A stretch of 64,000 bases of DNA from Thioploca sp. (GTDB lineage: Bacteria > Pseudomonadota > Gammaproteobacteria > Beggiatoales > Beggiatoaceae), in the NCBI GenBank assembly GCA_012032555.1, contig JAAUSR010000008.1:47734-111733 (forward strand), read 5' to 3'. Under the pieces are notes generated by a model. That model saw only the letters and a program-made list of their open reading frames with translations, was not told where the DNA came from and made no database searches. The position numbers were made by a program, and so were the translations under genes. Positions 1-9,331 of this stretch are shown in pieces. The stretch's first letter is position 1. Every line of letters starts with the position of its first letter.

Positions 1-256
1 CAAAGCGTGGTGTTAATGGTTCCAGAAAGGGTATTAATTGAGCATAATTTGCCGCAATAAGAATGAATCCCTTTCGCCAAGAACGTCGCTTAAGTGCTAA
101 GAGACGGTTTACTGCCTGCTGATTCCAGGGATCACACCCTAAGCCGTAAACCGCTTCGGTCGGATAAGCGATAATTCCACCATCAGTTAGATGACGGCGT
201 GCTTGTTGAAGGTGCCAATTATTCAATTGGGGTTCTGGGTTCGATTTTGCTAACAC
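1..256 (-). CDS. tsaC: TsaC/Sua5-YrdC threonylcarbamoyl-AMP synthase, 5' part only
   Basis: The N-terminal 85 codons of a YrdC-domain protein run off the left edge. The family makes threonylcarbamoyl-AMP from threonine, bicarbonate and ATP for the t6A modification at position 37 of ANN-decoding tRNAs. Visible motifs are the nucleotide/threonine-binding stretch [15 protein letters not shown], the LKRR segment (KR-S/K binding region) and FILIAANY, closely like E. coli TsaC. An in-frame TAA lies just upstream, so the start is GTG at 256 or TTG at 226. topA ends 6 bases upstream, giving the usual dprA-smg-topA-tsaC order. I translated this stretch by hand; the C-terminal half is outside the window. 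Confidence 0.88.
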   Translation of the reverse strand, partial: MLAKSNPEPQLNNWHLQQARRHLTDGGIIAYPTEAVYGLGCDPWNQQAVNRLLALKRRSWRKGFILIAANYAQLIPFLEPLTPRF

Positions 257-262
257 TTTAGC

Positions 263-2584
263 TTAATTCTCAGAATAACCTATTTCTTCTACCATCACTG
301 GTTCAGCATAATTACAATCTTTCTGTGGACAGACTTTTTCAGTTCCGCGTCGCTTAGTCGTTTTTAGCATTAAAATAGGCCAATGACATTGAGGACAACT
401 TTCGGCAACCGGTTCATTAGGAATGGCATATTTACAATGAGGATAACCAGAACAGGAGTAGAAGAAAGTACCATACCGTGATTTTTTCTTAACTAAGGTC
501 CCTTGATGACAAGCTGGGCAAGTTATACCGCTATCGACGGGTTTTTCTAACGATTCAGTAAATTTACAGTGAGGATAATTGCTACAACCAATAAATTTAC
601 TATAACGTCCTTGTTTAATATGTAATTCTGAACCACAGGTAGGACAAGAGCGTCCCTCTACCTTTTCAGTGGTAGTAGGAGGAGAAGCCGTTGTTTCTGG
701 ATTTTCACCTTCTAAATTACGGGTATAATCACATTTAGGGTAAGCGGAGCAACCAATAAAACGTCCGCGTTTACCTAAGCGAATTGTTAACAAACTCTGA
801 CATTGAGGACAAGTTTCAGTTAAGATTTCTTGCGTAACATCTTTGCGTTGCACCGTTTGAGCTTTTTCGTCAACGAGTTGCTTGAATTTAGACCAAAACC
901 TTTCCATCAAAGGAACCCACTGTTGCTCACCACGCGAGACACCATCTAACTCATCTTCCAATCGAGCTGTAAAATCATAATCAACGTATTGGTTAAAATG
1001 TTCGGTTAAAAATTTGTTAACAATACGCCCAATATCGGTAGCGATAAACCGCTTCTTTTCCAATTTAACATATTCACGTTGTTGCAAAGTGGAAATAATC
1101 GTGGCATAGGTAGATGGGCGTCCAATACCATATTCTTCTAAGCTTTTGACCAAACTGGCTTCAGAAAACCGAGGGGGTGGTTCAGTAAAGTGTTGACCTG
1201 CCTTGATTTCTTTCAGTTTTACGGGTTCACCAACTCGGAGTGGTGGTAACATTTTTTCATCTTCTTCCCCGGTTTTTTGATCATCAACGCCTTCTTGATA
1301 AACCACCATAAAGCCGGGATTAACTACTGTTGAACCAGTGGCACGGAATTGATGGTTTTCACCGCAATTGAAATCAACCGCTACGGTATCAAGAATGGCA
1401 TCAATCATTTGACAAGCAATCGTTCGTTGCCAAATGAGGGTATACAATCTGAGTTGATCGCGCGTCAAATAAGCACCTAATTCGTCAGGATGACGTTTTG
1501 CTGCAGTTGGTCGAATAGCCTCATGGGCTTCTTGAGCGTTTTTAGCTTTGGTTTTATATTGGCGTGGTTGCTTAGGAATATTTTCTTGACCGTAACGTTC
1601 TGCAATCATCCCCCGAATTTCTGCTAAAGCTTCCTGAGCTAAATTAACTGAATCGGTGCGCATGTAAGTAATTAAGCCGACTGCACCTTGACCAATATCA
1701 ATACCTTCATACAGTTGTTGCGCAATTTGCATCGTTTGTTTGGTTGTAAAACCTAATTTGCGAGCGGCTTCTTGTTGTAATGTCGAAGTCGTAAAGGGAG
1801 CAGAGGGTTGGCGTTTTCTTTGTTTTTTATCAACTTTAGCAACAAGTAATTCTCCATGAGCCAATTGAATTAAAGTATTTTTAATCTCAGTTGCTTGTTC
1901 TAAGTGATTAATACTAAATTGGGTTAGTTTTTTACCTTCCCAGACCGTTAATTTAGCAGTAAACCGTTGTGATTTTTGTTGACAATCAGCAATAATAGTC
2001 CAGTATTCTTGCGGTTGAAATTTTTCAATGGCTTCTTCCCGTTCAACAATCAAACGCAAGGCCGGACTTTGCACCCGTCCAGCAGATAAACCCCGGCGAA
2101 TCTTTTTCCATAACAGTGGTGATAAATTAAATCCAACTAAATAGTCCAATGCTCGGCGAGCTTGTTGGGCGTTAACCAATTCCATTGACAAATCACGCGG
2201 ATGTGCTACGGCTTCCTGAATAGCGGTTGGGGTGATTTCATGAAACACAATGCGATGAACGGGTTTATTATGCAACATTTGCTTATCTTTAAGAATTTCA
2301 TATAAATGCCAAGAAATCGCTTCACCTTCTCTATCCGGGTCAGTAGCTAAATATAAGGCATCAGCTTGCTGCATAGCTTTACTAATCGCATCAACATGCT
2401 TAACATTTCTTTCAATTAATTGATAATTCATAGCAAAATCATGTTCAGGATCAACGGCGCCTTCTTTAGGAAGTAGATCACGTACATGACCAAAAGAAGC
2501 CAATACCTCAAAATCTTTACCTAGGTATTTTTTGAGTGTTTTGGCTTTAGCAGGCGATTCAACAATAACTAAATTTTTATTCAC
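263..2584 (-). CDS. topA: DNA topoisomerase I (type IA)
   Basis: 773 aa, a little shorter than E. coli TopA (865 aa). The enzyme relaxes negatively supercoiled DNA through a 5'-phosphotyrosine intermediate. The N-terminal TOPRIM domain starts with VIVESPAKAKT and has the acidic DPDREGE motif near residue 82. The catalytic tyrosine is Tyr307 in GLITYMRTDS. The C-terminus carries four C4 zinc-ribbon repeats starting near residues 595, 650, 695 and 735 (CPQC, CPTC, CPAC, CPQC), which bind single-stranded DNA. It lies between smg and tsaC, a conserved gammaproteobacterial neighbourhood. The start ATG is supported by the canonical MNKNLVIVESPAKAKT opening. Confidence 0.97.
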   Translation of the reverse strand: MNKNLVIVESPAKAKTLKKYLGKDFEVLASFGHVRDLLPKEGAVDPEHDFAMNYQLIERNVKHVDAISKAMQQADALYLATDPDREGEAISWHLYEILKDKQMLHNKPVHRIVFHEITPTAIQEAVAHPRDLSMELVNAQQARRALDYLVGFNLSPLLWKKIRRGLSAGRVQSPALRLIVEREEAIEKFQPQEYWTIIADCQQKSQRFTAKLTVWEGKKLTQFSINHLEQATEIKNTLIQLAHGELLVAKVDKKQRKRQPSAPFTTSTLQQEAARKLGFTTKQTMQIAQQLYEGIDIGQGAVGLITYMRTDSVNLAQEALAEIRGMIAERYGQENIPKQPRQYKTKAKNAQEAHEAIRPTAAKRHPDELGAYLTRDQLRLYTLIWQRTIACQMIDAILDTVAVDFNCGENHQFRATGSTVVNPGFMVVYQEGVDDQKTGEEDEKMLPPLRVGEPVKLKEIKAGQHFTEPPPRFSEASLVKSLEEYGIGRPSTYATIISTLQQREYVKLEKKRFIATDIGRIVNKFLTEHFNQYVDYDFTARLEDELDGVSRGEQQWVPLMERFWSKFKQLVDEKAQTVQRKDVTQEILTETCPQCQSLLTIRLGKRGRFIGCSAYPKCDYTRNLEGENPETTASPPTTTEKVEGRSCPTCGSELHIKQGRYSKFIGCSNYPHCKFTESLEKPVDSGITCPACHQGTLVKKKSRYGTFFYSCSGYPHCKYAIPNEPVAESCPQCHWPILMLKTTKRRGTEKVCPQKDCNYAEPVMVEEIGYSEN

Positions 2585-2658
2585 AGTAACTAACTTAATG
2601 AAATACTAGTACTTTATGTATAAAGTAACTTAATTTTAATGTAATCGATGAGTTGATA

Positions 2659-3138
2659 TTAATGTAATTGTCGGTCGGGTTCTTCGTAAACTAAATCTTC
2701 TACCCAAGTAAAAGTCGTTTCATAACCCGGCTGATTAAATAACACCATTAAAATAACCCATTTGAGTTGTGGTAACCCAAAATCATCATCGGTTTCTAAT
2801 GCCATCGCCCGATCGATGATGAGTTCTCGACTAGTCGCATTGAGAATTTCGATAGATTCCAAGAACTGTAAAAATCCACGGCATTCTAAGTCAAGCTTTT
2901 CACATTCTTGTGGCAAATAAACTCGCGTGGAGTTCATGGCTTGACTGTGGGAACAAATCATGTCGGGTTGTTCCGCTAAGCCTTCTAGCCAAGTAAAAGC
3001 TTTGCTCACTTCAGTACTGGGAAAGCCGGCGTTAACGAGTTGCAATTGCAAAAACTCTTGGTCATCTACTAAGGGTATCTCTTCATCCATATAATTTTCA
3101 AAGAGATATATCAAAATATCCAAAACATTTTCTTTCAC
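2659..3138 (-). CDS. smg: Smg family protein (DUF494)
   Basis: 159 aa, the usual Smg length. The N-terminus MKENVLDILIYLFENYMD is the DUF494 signature, followed by an acidic helical domain and the C-terminal LKWVILMVLFNQPG region. The molecular function of Smg is not established. It lies between dprA and topA in many gammaproteobacteria and is named from that context (smf/smg in E. coli). Here the spacer to dprA is about 12 bases, so the two are probably co-transcribed. A GGAGATAAT Shine-Dalgarno sequence sits just upstream of the start. No membrane segment or catalytic motif is visible. Confidence 0.93.
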   Translation of the reverse strand: MKENVLDILIYLFENYMDEEIPLVDDQEFLQLQLVNAGFPSTEVSKAFTWLEGLAEQPDMICSHSQAMNSTRVYLPQECEKLDLECRGFLQFLESIEILNATSRELIIDRAMALETDDDFGLPQLKWVILMVLFNQPGYETTFTWVEDLVYEEPDRQLH

Positions 3139-3149
3139 TCATTATCTCC

Positions 3150-4343
3150 TCAGCCAAGTCGTGTATAAAGACCACCAGCTTGTGTGGTTACCAAGCCGCG
3201 TAATTCAAGCATTAACAGCATGGACGAAATCGCTTCTGGCGTCAATCCACTTACCTCAACCAAATTATCAATCGAAGTTGGACCGGCGGTTAAGTGATTC
3301 AATAAACAAACATAATCTGCTTCCAAATCATTTTGTACCACTAAATTGGTTGGGTTAGTTTTATCTAGCCGAGTCGTTGAGGTTGATCGGCTCAATTGCT
3401 TAATAGCCACTGGTTTAGGGGTTGAAATAGACCTATCGATCTCGGTTTGGATAGGTGTAGGGACATAAATTTTCAATTCTTCTAAAATATCGATTACCGT
3501 TTCTACCAATTTGGCACAACCTTCTTTGATTAATTGATGACAACCTTTTACCAAGGGATTATGAATCGATCCCGGAATCGCAAATACCTCTCGATTTTGC
3601 TCAACAGCATGTCGTGCGGCGTAAAGTGCCCCACTATTTTCCGGGGCTTCTATCACCAGTGTTCCTAAACTTAAGCCACTCACAATCCGACTCCGACGTG
3701 GAAAATGGCCCTTTCTTACTGAGGTACCCGGAAAAAATTCGGAAACTAATGCCCCACTAGCCGCAATTCTATGAGCGAGATCGCGATGTTGTGCCGGATA
3801 AACACGATCGAGCCCCGTTCCGGCTACCGCAATAGTCTTACCATTACCGGCTAAAGCACCACAATGACTAGCCGCATCAATTCCTAATGCCATGCCACTT
3901 GTAATAGTAAATCCTTGTAAAGATAAATACTCGGCAAATTCTCGTGCATTCTTCTCTCCCTCCCGGCTGGGATGACGTGTGCCCACTATGGCTAATTGTT
4001 TACTAGATAATAGCGTATAATCTCCATGAATAAATAATAACGGGGGAGGATCACTAATTTGTTGTAAATAATGTGGGTAATCCGGATGATGTAATGTCAG
4101 TAAATAGTTTCCCGCTTGAGCTAACCATTGCATATCTTGGTCAACAGCCTGCCAGTCAGGGTTTTGCAGGTAATGAATTAAATCCGCTTTTAACCCTAAT
4201 TTTTGCCATTCGGCTCGTCCGGCTTCCAAGAGTGCACGTGGATTACCAAAATAATTCAGGAAGCGGAGAAAATGGACTGGTCCAATCCCCGGGGCGTGTG
4301 CTAAAGCTAACCAATATTCTTCTTCCTGAGTTCTTAAGTTCAA
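3150..4343 (-). CDS. dprA: DNA-processing protein DprA (Smf)
   Basis: 397 aa. DprA binds incoming single-stranded DNA during natural transformation and loads RecA. The Rossmann-like core carries LAIVGTRHPSREGE near residue 118, ITSGMALGIDAASHCGAL near 148, and VYPAQHRDLAHRIA, SEFFPG and FPRRSRIVSGLS, all family hallmarks. A C-terminal winged-helix-like domain (about 340-397, DYVCLLNHLTAGPTSIDNL) is also typical. The predicted start is TTG, overlapping the TGA of the upstream LysM-family gene, so translational coupling is likely. It is followed by smg and topA. Whether the organism is naturally transformable cannot be seen here. Confidence 0.95.
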   Translation of the reverse strand: MNLRTQEEEYWLALAHAPGIGPVHFLRFLNYFGNPRALLEAGRAEWQKLGLKADLIHYLQNPDWQAVDQDMQWLAQAGNYLLTLHHPDYPHYLQQISDPPPLLFIHGDYTLLSSKQLAIVGTRHPSREGEKNAREFAEYLSLQGFTITSGMALGIDAASHCGALAGNGKTIAVAGTGLDRVYPAQHRDLAHRIAASGALVSEFFPGTSVRKGHFPRRSRIVSGLSLGTLVIEAPENSGALYAARHAVEQNREVFAIPGSIHNPLVKGCHQLIKEGCAKLVETVIDILEELKIYVPTPIQTEIDRSISTPKPVAIKQLSRSTSTTRLDKTNPTNLVVQNDLEADYVCLLNHLTAGPTSIDNLVEVSGLTPEAISSMLLMLELRGLVTTQAGGLYTRLG

Positions 4344-5221
4344 GGGATAGTCACTTCATCAAATAAGCTAATGGGTAAAGAAGAAGTCATCACTAATGCG
4401 TAACTAACCGTGTCAAAGACACGAAATACTAACAGACTACCAATTTTTTGCTGAGGTAAAGTGACATTGTCTTCATAATCTTCTTGACGAGTAATTGTTA
4501 TTTTCGGACCACTTTTAATCACCGCTAAGAGATGACCTCTTTCAATGCTATCATTGAATCCTTTATTAATAACAACAACTTGGTATTTACCGATAAGTGA
4601 AGTGCCATCAGTAACCGCAATAATATAAGCATCTGTCAACTGTTGAGGCGAATGCGGATGAAAATCTTCTACAAAACCACGTTCTTGTAAGGGCAGTAAT
4701 AAATCGCCTTTTCGGATTTCCTGGCGTGCTGAAGTAATCATCAAGGTAGCGGGATCACCTTGATTTTTAAGGGTTGCTTCTCCTAAATAAACTGCCGCTT
4801 GTGCCAAAATTTCTTCAGTTTTGTCTGTTTGCGGACCATGATAAATTTGTCCTGGACGTACAATGATATAAGGGTTACCAATCGGATCTTGATTATCCAG
4901 ACCACTCACATAAATTTGGTCACCAACGGTTGAAAGTAAAGACCCATCTGAATTTTCAATGATATAACCACTATTATTAATCTCATCCGTTGTTAATAAC
5001 TGCGGATGAGTCAAAAAGTGTTGAATGGTTTCTATGGGAATAGTCGGAACACGCTTTTCCCTTCCCAAGCTGCGTAATTGTGGTGATAATTTCACTGTGC
5101 GCCGATTATCTTGAACCGGGGATTCCGGGTCGGGTTTCTCTTCATCTGCCTGAGCAAAAACGAGATTCTGAAACAGGCAAAAATATATCAACTCGACCAA
5201 TAATAGAAATATTCTTTTCAT
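4340..5221 (-). CDS. DprA-adjacent exported protein of the LysM-containing family, LysM domain not evident
   Basis: 293 aa with an N-terminal hydrophobic export signal (MKRIFLLLVELIYFCLFQ, likely cleaved after VFAQA). The body (about residues 45-293) resembles the C-terminal part of the LysM-domain proteins found upstream of dprA in Pseudomonas and relatives: LSPQLRSL, then VPTIPIETIQHFL, then STVGDQIYVSGL, then RPGQIYHGP. Those homologues carry an N-terminal peptidoglycan-binding LysM module (GDTLWDIS-type). Here the signal peptide is followed by about 25 acidic, proline-rich residues and I see no LysM. It overlaps dprA by 4 bases. A periplasmic, cell-wall-associated role is an inference from the family. 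Confidence 0.75.
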   Translation of the reverse strand: MKRIFLLLVELIYFCLFQNLVFAQADEEKPDPESPVQDNRRTVKLSPQLRSLGREKRVPTIPIETIQHFLTHPQLLTTDEINNSGYIIENSDGSLLSTVGDQIYVSGLDNQDPIGNPYIIVRPGQIYHGPQTDKTEEILAQAAVYLGEATLKNQGDPATLMITSARQEIRKGDLLLPLQERGFVEDFHPHSPQQLTDAYIIAVTDGTSLIGKYQVVVINKGFNDSIERGHLLAVIKSGPKITITRQEDYEDNVTLPQQKIGSLLVFRVFDTVSYALVMTSSLPISLFDEVTIP

Positions 5222-5380
5222 GGTGATGGAAGGTTACTGGTTAAAAATTAAAGATTTTTAATAAAATATTTTAACTTCTATGCCGTTAAATTTTTTAATA
5301 ATGCAACTCAATAATTATAATTAATTGAATTGGAAAGTCGACTGACTAGAATCATTATCACGGGAACGCTTTCTAAATAA

Positions 5381-6619
5381 TTATATTCTAGATTGTTTGC
5401 GAAGTTTTTCAAAAGACTTAATCATACTCACCCGCATTCGCTCGAAGGCTTGAGCAAGTTGCCCAATTTCACCTTTATCATTGATCTCCACTCGATTTTC
5501 GATCAATTCACCTTTACTAATAGCTTCCGCAATACGGGTTAACTGTTCAATGGGACGAGTAATTTTAGTGCTCAAAATAATAGCAAACAAAATAGCTATA
5601 ACTATAGCAATGGTCAAAATAATGTTAAATGCCAAGTGAAATTTAGCCATTCCTTTAAAAATTTCATGAGTATCATGTAATATTAATAATGTCCATTGTT
5701 GTGAAGATCCAGGTACAATAATTCGCTGGTAAGAAAGTGCTATGGTACTGGTACTTAGGGTACCGCTTCGATGAAATATTTGTGGAGCAATTTGTGGATA
5801 ATCTTTTTCAAAAGTAACCCCCGTTCTTAAGTCGTTAGGACCACCCCAACCCTTTTTAGGATTCGGATGATGAAGAAAAAAACCTTCTTGATCAATTAGA
5901 AAAGCATCCCCTAATGCTTGCAGAAACTGATTGGCATCGACATTAACCATAACAACACCAGCTCGTTGATTATTAGGATAATAAACATTAACGGCATAAC
6001 GAATCACCGGGTTATAAGGAATTTCTATTTGCCCTTGTTTGCGATTGAGATCCAATTTAGAAACAAAAATTTGTTTACTCGATAAACGCATGGCTTCTTT
6101 GAAATCATCTTGATCAGCGTTATTTTGTAATAAATCTTTTTCGATGATCCAACTTTTGAATTGATCAGCATCCACTCGCGCTATTTCCTGGCCAATTTCA
6201 TCTAGATAACGGACTTGGTAATAAATTCGACGATAACGAGAAAAGGCTAGAAATTCTTGTTCCAATGCTTTTTGTTTTTGTTCTAAAATGTTATGCACCG
6301 CTTGTACAGTAGCTTCTACGGAATTTGCTGGTATGGATTCGGAACGAGAATCTGACATCAGAACCATATGCAAATTTAAATATTCTCGCAGCGGTGCTGA
6401 TTGGCTTAAGAATAATAAATCTCCTTTAACTATCGATAAAAATGACCGAATTATATTCTCTAGTATTTTAACTTGTTCGGTTTGTTTAGCTAAAGTTTGA
6501 GTTTGCAAAGTTTGGCTAGCAACTTGTATCGCATAGATACCAATAATTAAGGTTGGAATTAACGTCATAATAATAAAAGCGATACTTAATTTAATCCTTA
6601 ACCGATGGTAAATTTTCAT
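5381..6619 (-). CDS. Membrane sensor with Cache-like extracytoplasmic domain and HAMP, no output domain
   Basis: About 412 aa from the preferred start ATG at 6619 (an upstream ATG at 6643 adds 8 residues; AAGG lies about 10 bases before 6619). A first membrane helix lies near residues 12-32. It is followed by a large extracytoplasmic domain of about 290 residues with Cache/PAS-like features (FLIDQEGFFLHHPNPKKGW). A second helix follows (FNIILTIAIVIAILFAIIL), then a HAMP linker beginning KITRPIEQLTRIAEAISKGE. The protein stops about 20 residues after HAMP, with no kinase, GGDEF/EAL or methyl-accepting domain. I see no continuation in other frames in the 160 bp downstream. It may be a truncated kinase or act with a partner in trans. 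Confidence 0.8.
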   Translation of the reverse strand: MKIYHRLRIKLSIAFIIMTLIPTLIIGIYAIQVASQTLQTQTLAKQTEQVKILENIIRSFLSIVKGDLLFLSQSAPLREYLNLHMVLMSDSRSESIPANSVEATVQAVHNILEQKQKALEQEFLAFSRYRRIYYQVRYLDEIGQEIARVDADQFKSWIIEKDLLQNNADQDDFKEAMRLSSKQIFVSKLDLNRKQGQIEIPYNPVIRYAVNVYYPNNQRAGVVMVNVDANQFLQALGDAFLIDQEGFFLHHPNPKKGWGGPNDLRTGVTFEKDYPQIAPQIFHRSGTLSTSTIALSYQRIIVPGSSQQWTLLILHDTHEIFKGMAKFHLAFNIILTIAIVIAILFAIILSTKITRPIEQLTRIAEAISKGELIENRVEINDKGEIGQLAQAFERMRVSMIKSFEKLRKQSRI

Positions 6620-6912
6620 GTCAAATCGCCTTTTCAATATCAATAAAATTGTCCATGTTATTACCTATTCAGAGAAAAGTACTTCTATTCGTTAACGATT
6701 TTTGATTCATCTCATTTTGGTAATTATTTTAAGGTAGGTAGCAACAGAAGCACCGGTTGTTTTACTATTTATCTGGTTACTTTAACTCATGATTGAATCA
6801 TAACAGATACCTCTGCTTACCACCTATCAATTTTGAAATAGGAGCCGCCATCATCCTGTTGAGCTAAGAAAGTAGGTTGAACATTACTCTGCATATTCGA
6901 CCAACATTATTG

Positions 6913-9123
6913 CTAAGTTGTTAATTTTCTATAAATATCTGCTATTTTTAAAGGTAATTGCTGTACTTTATCCATCACAATATAATTTACTGTGCCATAC
7001 AGGCGGGGTAAGTAAATTCTTGCTTCGGTATCAATGGTGATACAAAATGGGTGAATCCTCTCACGTTTGGCTTCAAGCAAAGCTTGGCGGGTATCTTCTA
7101 TGCCATAAGTCCCACGGTAATTATCACCTTCATCATCGGGTTTACCATCGGATAGCGTGATGAGGAGTTTAATTTTGGCCTCGATTGGCTTAAATAACTG
7201 GGTAAGATGGCGGATCGTGACACCCATACGGGTATATTGTTGTGGTGCAATGCCGCTAATCCGTTGACGTACTATCGTATTGTAAGCTTCATTAAACCGT
7301 TTGATTGGGTAAATTTCACAATGCTGGCGCGTTTTGCCAGAAAAGCCGTAAATTGCATAACGATCACCCAGGGTTTCTAGCACTTCACACAATAAAATGA
7401 GACTTTCACGTTCAGCTTGGTTAATCCAACCTTTAGTTGAGCCACTCATGTCAACCATAAACATTACTGCAACATCGCGGGTTATTCGCTGCAATTGAGT
7501 GAAAATTTGTTCATCCATTTCTAAGCCAGCACGAGTATCTGCATAAGCAGTTATAAGCGCATCTAAATCAATATCTTCACCAGAAGGCTGTTTTTTAAGA
7601 AGTTTGTCTCCTCCACGTAACATAGCAAAAATACGGCGTAAGGATTTCAGTAAACCACGATAACGTTGAAGCGTAGCCGTGACAAATTCCTCTGCTTGAA
7701 GTGGTACTTCAACTTCTCGTAACACACACCAATGGTTATAATATTTTTGTCGCTGGTAATCCCATTCCGGATAAATAAAAGTTTTTTCGGTAGTATTTAT
7801 CTGATTTTCGGGGAAATAAGCATTGATTGGGTTAGTTCCGATTGCTTCACTGGTTTCGTTACCCGGTATGAGTAAGTAATCTTCAGGAATTTCGCCATGA
7901 TCTTGAATAATTGAGGAAACAACTTGTTTTAGTTCTAAGGTAATTCGTTGTTCATCCAGGGTAAAATGATTAATAGATTGAGCAGTAGCGGCAGATTGGG
8001 TTATCGCTGAAAAAAGGAGTAAATTGGTGGCTGGTTCTTTCGATAGCGAGTGATTAGCAGCAGTTGTTGTTGGCCATGAATTAGATATTTTCTCCCGATG
8101 GTCTGGTGTTGAATCTAAGGTTGGTTGAGAAATTAAGTCTGTTAGTGAATCTGAAGGTTGATTCAATTGAGTTAAAGCATTTTGCAAAGCTTGCTTATCT
8201 CGTGCTCGTCGTGATGCAAGGGTTGGCTCAGTGGATTCTGGTAGCAATATACCTTGATAACAAACCGGTGCTGGAACTGATCTAGGATAAACGATGGTTA
8301 ATAATTGATAACTATCTTCCACAGACGCTGTTGGCTGAGCCAGTTGTTGAGCAATTTCTTCCCAACCGAAAGGAATACGCTGTTCACCAAATAAGGTTAG
8401 TAAATGTTGCATATCCCGATAACAACCGGGTAATTCTCTGGCAATACAAGCATCTAGGCGCAGCCGTTCTAAGGTATGAAATAAGCGAAGCGCTTTATCA
8501 CGATGATTAAATTGAGCGGTAATAGTTGATAAGCGGCGTCGCCAAGTCCCAAACCCAGTTTGGGCCCACAAATGTACGAGCATAGCTTTATATAAGAAAA
8601 AATTATGGTGGCGTTCGACAAAACGATCTAGTGCCAATGGGAGAAATAAAGTTTCAGTATCCGTATAAGTAATTTCACTACCGGCTAATTTTAAGGGTCG
8701 ACCGGCTAAACCAATCACGAATTTCTCGAGTATTCCCTGAATTTCAGCTAAAGGTAAACGGCGTTGTCGGCGTTGATAAGTTTGAGCATAAGTGGCTACC
8801 GCCTGTAAATGAGCAAGAGCCGATGTGAGATCTTGATGTTCATAAATTTCTAACGCTTCTGCTACCCACTCCTCTAAAATATTAATTTCGAGTAAAGCTA
8901 AAGCTTGGGGGGCATATTGAACGAATTGATAAGCAACTTCACTGTTATCACGCACAAGAATTTTAAGCCAAGCTAAAACCCAGTCTTGTTGTTGACGACT
9001 ACAACGTGCTAAAGCCTGTGCTGGTGTAACCAAGGTCCGAGGAGTAGATAAAACTAACCCAAGGAAATCGTTAAAAATCTCTTGTAGTTGTTCGGCTGTG
9101 AAAGAATAATATTTACCATGCAT
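6913..9123 (-). CDS. NorD/CbbO-type von Willebrand factor A domain protein
   Basis: 736 aa. The C-terminal third is a VWA domain with a MIDAS motif (DMSGSTKGW near residue 560), a threonine in YTRMGVTIRH, and the acidic loop SDGKPDDEGDNY, all characteristic of NorD (nitric oxide reductase activation) and CbbO (RuBisCO activation). These proteins work with a MoxR-type AAA+ ATPase (NorQ or CbbQ). No such ATPase, norCB or cbbLS is in the window, so the target is unresolved. The long N-terminal part is helical, with a low-complexity Ser/Thr/Gln stretch near 320-390. Three TAACTGA-like heptamers lie 4 bases upstream of the start codon. Confidence 0.85.
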   Translation of the reverse strand: MHGKYYSFTAEQLQEIFNDFLGLVLSTPRTLVTPAQALARCSRQQQDWVLAWLKILVRDNSEVAYQFVQYAPQALALLEINILEEWVAEALEIYEHQDLTSALAHLQAVATYAQTYQRRQRRLPLAEIQGILEKFVIGLAGRPLKLAGSEITYTDTETLFLPLALDRFVERHHNFFLYKAMLVHLWAQTGFGTWRRRLSTITAQFNHRDKALRLFHTLERLRLDACIARELPGCYRDMQHLLTLFGEQRIPFGWEEIAQQLAQPTASVEDSYQLLTIVYPRSVPAPVCYQGILLPESTEPTLASRRARDKQALQNALTQLNQPSDSLTDLISQPTLDSTPDHREKISNSWPTTTAANHSLSKEPATNLLLFSAITQSAATAQSINHFTLDEQRITLELKQVVSSIIQDHGEIPEDYLLIPGNETSEAIGTNPINAYFPENQINTTEKTFIYPEWDYQRQKYYNHWCVLREVEVPLQAEEFVTATLQRYRGLLKSLRRIFAMLRGGDKLLKKQPSGEDIDLDALITAYADTRAGLEMDEQIFTQLQRITRDVAVMFMVDMSGSTKGWINQAERESLILLCEVLETLGDRYAIYGFSGKTRQHCEIYPIKRFNEAYNTIVRQRISGIAPQQYTRMGVTIRHLTQLFKPIEAKIKLLITLSDGKPDDEGDNYRGTYGIEDTRQALLEAKRERIHPFCITIDTEARIYLPRLYGTVNYIVMDKVQQLPLKIADIYRKLTT

Positions 9124-9127
9124 AGGT

Positions 9128-9148
9128 TTAGTTATCAGTTATCAGTTG
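9128..9148 (-). repeat. TAACTGA heptamer array upstream of the NorD-like gene
   Basis: On the minus (sense) strand this reads CAACTGA-TAACTGA-TAACTAA, three tandem heptamers ending four bases before the NorD-like start codon. Tandem TAACTGA repeats are reported as abundant intergenic elements in Beggiatoaceae; their function is unsettled. They could lie in the 5' leader, where they would affect translation, or serve as a DNA site. Confidence 0.8.
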
Positions 9149-9247
9149 TTATAGTGATTTATACTCAACTAGTTAGGAAATTACTCATTTTTAACTTATT
9201 TTACCTCTAATTTTAAGTTAAATAGGAGTTAGATTATTGAATATTAA

Positions 9248-9261
9248 TAACTGATAACTGA
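9248..9261 (+). repeat. TAACTGA x2 upstream of the 9332 gene
   Basis: Two perfect tandem TAACTGA units in the 208-bp divergent spacer between the NorD-like gene (minus) and the 9332 gene (plus). They read TAACTGA in the sense direction of the 9332 gene, 70 bases before its ATG. Together with the array at 9128-9148 they form an inverted pair across the divergent promoter region. Confidence 0.8.
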
Positions 9262-9331
9262 CCTTGTAGAAAGTTATAATTGGTACCATACTCACTAATA
9301 GGGTTTATTAAATAAATTTAAGGGGGCGCTC

